Made by a program: the position numbers and the translations under genes | In this document: in pieces, positions 1 through 5,124 of the stretch | Layout of the letters: each line of letters opens with the position of its first letter | Numbering within the stretch: the first letter of the stretch is position 1 | The notes under the pieces: model-generated | What the model was told of the DNA's origin: nothing | The model's database searches: none | What the model saw: only the letters and a program-made list of their open reading frames with translations | Source: Candidatus Binatia bacterium | Lineage (GTDB): Bacteria > Desulfobacterota_B > Binatia > UBA9968 | Assembly: GCA_025922795.1 (NCBI GenBank) | Contig: JAICHC010000165.1 | Coordinates: forward strand, 1 to 6,578 | DNA length: 6,578 nucleotides | Direction of reading: 5' to 3'

Positions 1-40
1 CCAAAGATTTCATTTCAAGATTTTTGTTACCACAGTGGCC

Positions 41-77
41 GATCAAAAAGGAAACAAGAGCGCCGCCGCTTTGGCGC
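41..77 (-). terminator. weak candidate terminator of the cyclase gene
   Basis: A 5-bp GC-only stem (GCGCC at 60-64 with GGCGC at 73-77, 8-nt loop) is followed, reading on the minus strand, by a T-rich stretch (TCTTGTTTCCTTTTT, rc of about 45-59). It lies some 140 nt past the stop codon of the minus-strand cyclase gene, the right side and orientation to end that transcript. The stem is short and the T run is interrupted, so this is only a candidate. The rest of 1-214 shows no convincing gene; a short minus-strand open frame there has no recognisable features. Confidence 0.2.
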
Positions 78-214
78 GCCGAGAGGCAGGCAGATCAATC
101 TCTGTCGGTGATCTAAATTAATCTCATCGCGAGGCAAACCTCGGATCCTGCACACGGACTCCGAACGAACCAAGTTGCGTGGCGATGGCGATCGTTTGGA
201 GCGCTACGGGACAA

Positions 215-3200
215 CTACACTTTGAAATCGTAAATCTGTTGAATGATCGGCGAGCGCTCAAGACTGATGCGCAAGGATTGGTTTTGTAAGGTTGCGCGAA
301 CTCGGTCGACAACCTCGCGCGCCTTTTGATAAACGACTCGCGCGTCGTCGCGTTTATTTAAATGATCCTTTAGTTGCCCCGCAGCGAGGTAGGTCTTCCA
401 GAGCTGGGTCGGGTTACCGACCGTCTCTGCGATCATGACGGCCTCTCGCAGCGCCCCTTCAGCGTCATCCCAGTGACGCCGCGCCGTGGCGATCTCACCC
501 TGGAGCCGCAAACCTTTGACGAGGTACTTCCTCGAGTTAGTGCGTCTGGCAATGTCGAGACATTGGCCGGCAAACTCCCGCGCCTTTGTGTAGTCCCCAC
601 GGGCGAGCCACAGCTCTCCCAGGCTTGCGAAGAGATGGGTTGAATAACGCCATTTCATCCACTCGCTGGTCCCTGGGTTCTTCAGCAGCCGGTAAACGCC
701 GTCAAGGAACTCGTGGGCGAGGGTAAGATCTCCTTTGGCTAGAAAAATATCCCCCAGGTTGATTTCGGGATTGGCAATCGTTTCAGGGTCGCCTCGCCTG
801 CGCGCGCCCTCGGCGCCGCGCTGGTTTAGATCAATGCCGCGGTCCAGGTCACCACATTCCATGTGCAGCCAGCCAAGGCAGTTGAGCATGCGGTGGCGCT
901 GGACCTCATCGCCGACCTTCTCGGATAGCGCCAATCCTTCCTCGAACGTGGCAAGAGCGGCATCGTAATCGCCTTTGCCGGTGAGGGTGACACCGTGCAT
1001 GAAAAGGCCGTAGAGAAGCGGCACCAGCAAGTTGTTAGAGCGAGCGATCCGTAGCCCTTCAGAGAGAAAACGCGACGCTTGCGGGTAGTCACCCGCCCAG
1101 TTCGTTGTCAGTCCCATAAAACAGAGCGACAATGACTCATGGAGCACATCGCCAGCCTCATGGCTAATCTTGAGCGCCTGTGCGATTTCGGGCTCCCCTT
1201 TGTCCAGGCGGGCAGTGACCACATAGACAAAGCCAGTTACGAAGTGAGCGCCGGCCAGAACCGCCTTGGCATCCGCCGCCGAGGCAACTTCAATCGCCTC
1301 ACGAGAGTAGTCGAGCGCCCGGTCGAAGCTATGGGCCCACAGCGAAGCGAATCCCATCCCGGCGAGCGCCGCCCCCTCGCTCGCGCGATCCCCTGCCTGA
1401 CGCGCGAGATTTAGCAGGCGCTCGCCCTCAGCCCGGGACTGTTCGAAATCACTCAAGACGAAATACAGATTCGACTTCGCCTGATGAATTGCCATCAGGG
1501 TTCTCTGATCCGCGGCGTTACCGAGCATCTCTGTGGCCTTTAACGCTTGGTCGTAGAGGGCGACGGCCTCGCGTGTGGCAAATGCCTGCGTGGCTTTTTC
1601 TGCGGCCTTCAGAGAGTACTCCAAGGTCTGCTGCCACTCCTCGGCCTTCGAGAAGTGGTACGCCAGGATCTCGTAGTGCTCGGCGAGACGATCGGCGTAA
1701 AGCTCTTCGATTGCCCGGGCGATAAAGCCATGAAGTTCCTTTCGACGTTGCACCAAGAGCGAGTTGTAGGCGACCTCGTGCGTGAGCGCATGTTTGAACA
1801 TGTAGGCGAGCTCGGGATAGATACTCTTCTCGTGAATCAGCTCAATCGCCTTGAGTGTTTTCAAAAATTCGTCGTGTCGGTCCTGCAAGTCTCCCAGCCG
1901 ATCCAGCAGCCGGCGGGTAAATTCCCTGCCGATCACCGAGGCCAATTGAAGGGTCCGCTTGGGCGCTTCCTCGAGCCGATCGATACGGGCCATGATGACA
2001 TCCTGAATCGTATCCGGAACGAAAATCGAATCGATCCGCTTGGCCAAGACAAAGCCGTCTTCGACCCGCTGAAGCACACCAATCTCCTGCAGCGATTTGA
2101 CGACCTCTTCGACAAAGAACGGATTTCCCTCGGCCTTCTTGACGATCAACGCTTTGACCTCTTCGGGAATCTTTTCCGCGGCGAGCATGGCTTGAGCCAT
2201 CTGGATGCTGGCTAGGCTTGAGAGATTATCGGGAGCGATCCGGGTGTGATAGGTTCGCTCGCCAAACGGGTGGTGGTAGTCAGGGCGGTAGGTGAGAATC
2301 AGCAGCACAGGACTCGCCGCAATGCTGTCGGCCACTAGCTGCAAGCTCTCTTCGGTGGCCCTATCCATCCAGTGAAGATCCTCGAAGACGACTACCTGGG
2401 GACGGCGTTCGGCGGCGCGCAAGAGAAGACGCCGAAGCGCCTCAAAGATCTCGCCGCGCCTGAGTTGCGGATCCATGGACAAGACCGCCGGGTCTCCCGG
2501 ATCGACCGACAAGAGATAGCGGATGTATGGCAAGGTTGGCCTAAGCTCCTCGCCGATGAAAAGAACTCCCCGTTCGATCTTCGAGGTGATCGCTTCCTCG
2601 CTCTCGTTCTCCTCGATGCGAAAGTTCCGTTTGAGCAGATCGATCAGCGGATAAAATGCGATGGACCGGCCAAAGGATATGCAATGTCCTTCGAGCCACG
2701 TCGCCGCTTCACCAAGCCGACGGCGAAATTCGAAGAGCAGGCGCGATTTACCGATCCCAGGCTCACCGGCGATGAATACCACCTGGCCACGGCCGTTCTT
2801 TACCTTTTTGAAGCATTCGGAGAGCGCGTGAAGCTCGTGGTCGCGTCCAAAGTACGGCGTCAAGCCGCGTTCGGCGGCAAGGTCAAAGCGAGTCCGTCCG
2901 CGCCGCGCGCCGATCACCTCATAGGACTCAATGGGCTCGCTCTTGCCTTTTACCGTAAGCGGTCCAACGCGGCGTGTTTCGAAGTAGCCGCCGATGAGGC
3001 GATAAGTTGGCTCGGCGACGAGCACTGTCCCGGGCGGGGCATGCTGCTGCATGCGTGCGGCGAGGTTGGTGGTGTCGCCGATCGCCGTGTAATCCATCCT
3101 GAGATCGTTGCCGATGGCGCCGACCACCACGAGTCCCGTGTTCAGGCCAATACGCATTTTGAATTCAATGTCTCTCGCGGCGCGAAGCCGCGTCCCGTAT

Positions 3201-3715
3201 TCGCCGGCGACGCGCTGGATGGCTAGCGCCGCGTGAACGGCGCGAACCGCATGATCTTCATGGGCTACCGGCGCGCCGAAAAGCGCCATAAGGCCGTCGC
3301 CGAGAAACTGCGTCACCGTACCCTCGTATTCGTGGATCTCGTGCAGCATAAGCTCGAGGGCCTCTTCAATAATCCCGTGAATTTCCTCAGGGTCCAGCTT
3401 TTCTGCCAACGCAGTCGAGTCGACAACGTCGACAAAGACAACCGTGACTTGCTTGCGTTCTCCGGCTAGCGCCGAGCGCGAATTGAGGATCTTCTCGGCT
3501 AGATGCTTGGGCGTATACTGCTGGGGCGAGGCGAACCTGGACGCCGCTTCAACTGCCGATGTCGCGAGCTGAGCGCCGCATTCGCCGCAAAATTTCTGCT
3601 GCGGCAGGTTCACATGACCGCACGACACGCACAGCACGGAAAGCCGGGCCCCACACTCACCGCAAAATTTTTGGCCCGCGGGGTTGTCGGTTTGGCAGCT
3701 TTGGCAGCGTATCAT
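215..3715 (-). CDS. zinc ribbon / class III nucleotide cyclase / AAA ATPase / TPR multidomain signalling protein
   Basis: Predicted cytoplasmic signalling protein of 1166 residues. The N-terminus is a double zinc ribbon, with CxxC pairs at C4/C7, C18/C21, C29/C32 and C43/C46. A class III adenylate/guanylate cyclase domain follows at about 85-270, with metal-binding aspartates D96 (FVDVVDS) and D140 (FLGDG) and a YTAIGDTTNLAARM motif giving adenine-type D214 and transition-state N217 and R221. The usual purine-recognising lysine four residues before D140 is Q136. Next is an AAA/STAND-type ATPase at about 285-600, with Walker A GEPGIGKS (317-324) and Walker B VVVFEDLHWMD (441-451). The region from about 680 to the end holds about eight TPR-like helical repeats, such as GKGDYDAALATFEEGLALSE. 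No membrane segment or signal peptide is evident. The family is common in soil bacteria and usually has no known ligand or output. The ATG at 3715 is chosen because the first zinc-ribbon cysteine follows three codons later; an AGGAG lies 13 nt upstream (3729-3733). The gene stands alone, divergent from the sdh side. Cyclase activity is inferred, not certain. Confidence 0.93.
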   Translation of the reverse strand: MIRCQSCQTDNPAGQKFCGECGARLSVLCVSCGHVNLPQQKFCGECGAQLATSAVEAASRFASPQQYTPKHLAEKILNSRSALAGERKQVTVVFVDVVDSTALAEKLDPEEIHGIIEEALELMLHEIHEYEGTVTQFLGDGLMALFGAPVAHEDHAVRAVHAALAIQRVAGEYGTRLRAARDIEFKMRIGLNTGLVVVGAIGNDLRMDYTAIGDTTNLAARMQQHAPPGTVLVAEPTYRLIGGYFETRRVGPLTVKGKSEPIESYEVIGARRGRTRFDLAAERGLTPYFGRDHELHALSECFKKVKNGRGQVVFIAGEPGIGKSRLLFEFRRRLGEAATWLEGHCISFGRSIAFYPLIDLLKRNFRIEENESEEAITSKIERGVLFIGEELRPTLPYIRYLLSVDPGDPAVLSMDPQLRRGEIFEALRRLLLRAAERRPQVVVFEDLHWMDRATEESLQLVADSIAASPVLLILTYRPDYHHPFGERTYHTRIAPDNLSSLASIQMAQAMLAAEKIPEEVKALIVKKAEGNPFFVEEVVKSLQEIGVLQRVEDGFVLAKRIDSIFVPDTIQDVIMARIDRLEEAPKRTLQLASVIGREFTRRLLDRLGDLQDRHDEFLKTLKAIELIHEKSIYPELAYMFKHALTHEVAYNSLLVQRRKELHGFIARAIEELYADRLAEHYEILAYHFSKAEEWQQTLEYSLKAAEKATQAFATREAVALYDQALKATEMLGNAADQRTLMAIHQAKSNLYFVLSDFEQSRAEGERLLNLARQAGDRASEGAALAGMGFASLWAHSFDRALDYSREAIEVASAADAKAVLAGAHFVTGFVYVVTARLDKGEPEIAQALKISHEAGDVLHESLSLCFMGLTTNWAGDYPQASRFLSEGLRIARSNNLLVPLLYGLFMHGVTLTGKGDYDAALATFEEGLALSEKVGDEVQRHRMLNCLGWLHMECGDLDRGIDLNQRGAEGARRRGDPETIANPEINLGDIFLAKGDLTLAHEFLDGVYRLLKNPGTSEWMKWRYSTHLFASLGELWLARGDYTKAREFAGQCLDIARRTNSRKYLVKGLRLQGEIATARRHWDDAEGALREAVMIAETVGNPTQLWKTYLAAGQLKDHLNKRDDARVVYQKAREVVDRVRATLQNQSLRISLERSPIIQQIYDFKV

Positions 3716-3728
3716 GCCAAATCTTTCA

Positions 3729-3733
3729 CTCCT
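3729..3733 (-). promoter_or_regulatory. ribosome binding site of the cyclase gene
   Basis: CTCCT on the plus strand reads AGGAG on the minus strand, 13 nt before the ATG at 3713-3715. The spacing is longer than the usual 5-9 nt, so initiation may be weak. No better-placed ATG, GTG or TTG in frame was seen just upstream. Confidence 0.4.
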
Positions 3734-3953
3734 CGTGAACGTGGCAAGAATCTCGCGCTGTGCCGGGTAGGCGAAACAGAGATTACTTTGATCCTCTTAC
3801 CCCAAGCCGAGGAGGTTGTCCAGCAAGTGCGGATCTGGGCAATCGTTCATTCAATTGGGCCGCCAATATTCACGTCGACCTTCCCGATCCCGGCGGATGC
3901 CCAACCCGCATGCCTAAACAGCCTGCGTCCGGCGTGCAAACCATTATGCTTTT

Positions 3954-3962
3954 TGCTATAAA
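3954..3962 (+). promoter_or_regulatory. candidate extended -10 promoter for the small unit at 3996
   Basis: TGCTATAAA fits the extended -10 consensus (TGn followed by TATAAT-like) and sits 33 nt before the ATG at 3996. The -35 position about 17 nt upstream (GTGCAA, 3934-3939) matches poorly, as extended -10 promoters allow. A second, weaker possibility uses TTGACT (3967-3972) as a -35, but then the -10 would fall inside the coding start. The rest of the divergent intergenic region (3716-3953) shows no gene or operator that I can support. Confidence 0.4.
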
Positions 3963-3983
3963 ATCATTGACTCGATTATCTTG

Positions 3984-3990
3984 AAGGGAG
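3984..3990 (+). promoter_or_regulatory. strong ribosome binding site for the small unit at 3996
   Basis: AAGGGAG lies 5 nt upstream of the ATG at 3996-3998, close to ideal in sequence and spacing. It is the main reason to take the short, broken reading frame that follows as a real translation start. Confidence 0.55.
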
Positions 3991-3995
3991 ATCTC

Positions 3996-4173
3996 ATGAG
4001 TCCAACGGCACAGGCCTACATCAGGCAATTTCACTTGGGCCCAACAAGATGATTTGGCCGGAAGGACTCTGGTACATGAAAGAATCAAAGAAGATGTCCC
4101 GCAGATCGTTGAACAATACATGACGCTCGAAGCGGCGGACCAGGCCAAAGAAGCCAGCTCTGCTGCGAAATAG
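3996..4173 (+). pseudogene. small unknown protein gene, split between frames (frameshifted, or expressed by +1 shift)
   Basis: From the ATG at 3996 the frame reads MSPTAQAYIRQFHLGPTR and stops at TGA (4050-4052). The +1 frame, open from 4000 to TAG at 4171-4173, continues as protein-like sequence: DDLAGRTLVHERIKEDVP, then QIVEQYMTLEAADQAKEA, ending SSAAK. That tail is charged, rich in Glu, Lys, Ala and Gln, probably helical, and lacks its own well-placed start. Joined, the product would be about 58 residues. The unit has a candidate promoter, a strong ribosome binding site and a downstream hairpin, so it looks like a self-contained small transcript. I do not recognise the protein. The break could be a sequencing or assembly error, a true inactivating mutation, or a +1 shift at the AGA-TGA end of the first frame. 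It could also be a leader peptide or small RNA whose +1 frame is open by chance. No signal peptide or membrane segment is visible. Confidence 0.35.
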
Positions 4174-4225
4174 ACCGCATCTCACATCGCTAGTCGCCTT
4201 CCGCAAGTTGTCTCGGGGCGAAATT

Positions 4226-4262
4226 CGCGGTTTCTCCACGATTGGATCAGGGAGAAACCGCG
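4226..4262 (+). terminator. perfect 12-bp hairpin, likely terminator
   Basis: CGCGGTTTCTCC (4226-4237) and GGAGAAACCGCG (4251-4262) are exact reverse complements around a 13-nt loop, followed by TTTGTG. The strong stem with a short T run fits an intrinsic terminator for the small unit ending at 4173, about 50 nt upstream. The T run is weak (three Ts), so termination may be partial. The hairpin also sits about 100 nt before sdhC and could affect readthrough into that operon or protect an RNA end. Confidence 0.55.
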
Positions 4263-4345
4263 TTTGTGCGTCGCGTCGTGCGGCGGGCGGTCATGCGAAA
4301 TCGCGGCTGAGCCAACATTTAGAAACAAGACCGAACTTTAAAAGT

Positions 4346-4351
4346 AAAGGA
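4346..4351 (+). promoter_or_regulatory. ribosome binding site that fixes the GTG start of the anchor subunit
   Basis: AAAGGA lies 8 nt before the GTG at 4360-4362. An in-frame TAA overlaps it (4345-4347), so translation cannot start further upstream and GTG is the first usable codon. No promoter matching consensus was convincing between the hairpin at 4226-4262 and this site. Confidence 0.6.
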
Positions 4352-4359
4352 TCATCATC

Positions 4360-5124
4360 GTGGCAGATAAAACTTTAACCCTGGATCAATTTCGCACGTT
4401 GCGAAAAGACAACTGGTGGGTTGAGCCGTTACTCGTGGTCTTAGTTCTCGGCGGCTTCGCGATTTACGCGACCTGGGCGGCTTTGCAGAACGCGCATTAT
4501 TATTACGCGCCTTACCTTTCGCCGTTTTACTCGCCGTGCATCGCCGAGAACTGCGCGCACGTGACGCTGCCCCTCGTTGGTTCCTGGTGGAATCTATCTC
4601 CGGCGTTTTTGGTTCTCTGGGTGCCCGGCGGCTTTCGCGCCACCTGCTACTACTATCGCAAAGCCTATTACCGATCCTTCTTTCTCTCGCCGCCGGCCTG
4701 CGCCGTCCGGGACGCCAGCAAGACTTACAGCGGCGAGACTCGGTTTCCCTTCTTGTTTCAAAACCTGCATCGTTACTTCTTCTATCTGTCGTTGGTGATT
4801 CTGGTGTTCTTATGGTGGGATTCGTTGCTTGCCTTTAGATTTCCAGATGGCATCGGCGTGGGCGTCGGGACGATTGTGCTCGGCGTGAACGCCGCATTGT
4901 TGACCGTCTTTAGCCTCTCGTGCAATTCCTGCCGGCATGTTTGTGGCGGTTTTTTGAATTCGTTTCACAGCGCGCCGGGTAAATACAAGACTTGGAGATT
5001 CATCACTAGACTCAATGAAAAACATATGGAGTACGCCTGGGTGAGTTTGATCTGGGTCGCGCTTACCGATGCTTATGTGCGCCTGCTCGCGATGGGCGTG
5101 ATCACGGACTTGAGGTTTTTCTGA
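4360..5124 (+). CDS. sdhC: succinate dehydrogenase membrane anchor subunit, Sdh1-like five-helix type
   Basis: Predicted inner-membrane subunit (254 residues) that anchors the SdhA/SdhB pair and carries electrons to quinone. I see five hydrophobic helices at about residues 21-42, 80-97, 138-158, 165-186 and 224-246. A single anchor of about 250 residues is longer than the roughly 120-residue SdhC or SdhD of E. coli and fits the one-subunit anchor of the mycobacterial Sdh1 class. Cysteines are plentiful: C60, C65, C96, C114, and a cluster C188, C191, H193, C195 (SCNSCRHVCGG) at the end of helix 4. I see no clear pair of helix-buried histidines placed for b-type heme. Family knowledge says mycobacterial Sdh1 carries a membrane-embedded Rieske-type [2Fe-2S] cluster; that this protein does too is inference. 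The start is GTG, forced by an in-frame stop 15 nt upstream. The stop overlaps the sdhA start by 1 nt, so the two are translated together. The assignment rests mostly on the adjacent sdhA plus topology. Confidence 0.82.
   Translation: MADKTLTLDQFRTLRKDNWWVEPLLVVLVLGGFAIYATWAALQNAHYYYAPYLSPFYSPCIAENCAHVTLPLVGSWWNLSPAFLVLWVPGGFRATCYYYRKAYYRSFFLSPPACAVRDASKTYSGETRFPFLFQNLHRYFFYLSLVILVFLWWDSLLAFRFPDGIGVGVGTIVLGVNAALLTVFSLSCNSCRHVCGGFLNSFHSAPGKYKTWRFITRLNEKHMEYAWVSLIWVALTDAYVRLLAMGVITDLRFF
5111..5116 (+). promoter_or_regulatory. ribosome binding site of sdhA inside the end of sdhC
   Basis: TGAGGT within the last codons of the anchor gene places GAGG 8 nt before the ATG at 5124-5126. The TGATG junction shares one base between stop and start, the usual layout for coupled translation and matched subunit amounts. 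Confidence 0.55.

Noticed and set aside
130..143. Small hairpin CGAGG-CAAA-CCTCG as terminator
   Set aside because: Only 5 bp and no T run follows on either strand.
1547..2215. 222-codon plus-strand open frame
   Set aside because: It lies antisense inside the cyclase gene, whose minus-strand product has clear domains throughout. The translated sequence shows no family features and the frame is open because of codon bias on the other strand.
2372..3226. 284-codon plus-strand open frame
   Set aside because: Antisense to the ATPase and cyclase domains, which carry recognisable catalytic motifs. No motif of its own was seen.
3895..3935. Imperfect repeat of GGCGGATGC-like and GCGTCCGGCG sequences as an operator
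   Set aside because: The match is imperfect and of a length expected by chance in GC-rich DNA; no known operator is matched.
3503..3961. 152-codon plus-strand open frame spanning the cyclase start and the intergenic region
   Set aside because: Most of it is antisense to the zinc ribbon and cyclase N-terminus; the rest has no recognisable protein features and no good ribosome binding site.
4054..4173. TTG at 4054 as an independent start for the +1 frame tail
   Set aside because: No convincing Shine-Dalgarno precedes it, and the strong site at 3984-3990 serves the ATG at 3996 instead.
3870..4239. Minus-strand open frames of 92 and 72 codons opposite the small unit
   Set aside because: Compositions look random (rich in Ser, Arg and Cys), and no ribosome binding site was noted. 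The plus-strand reading has better signals.
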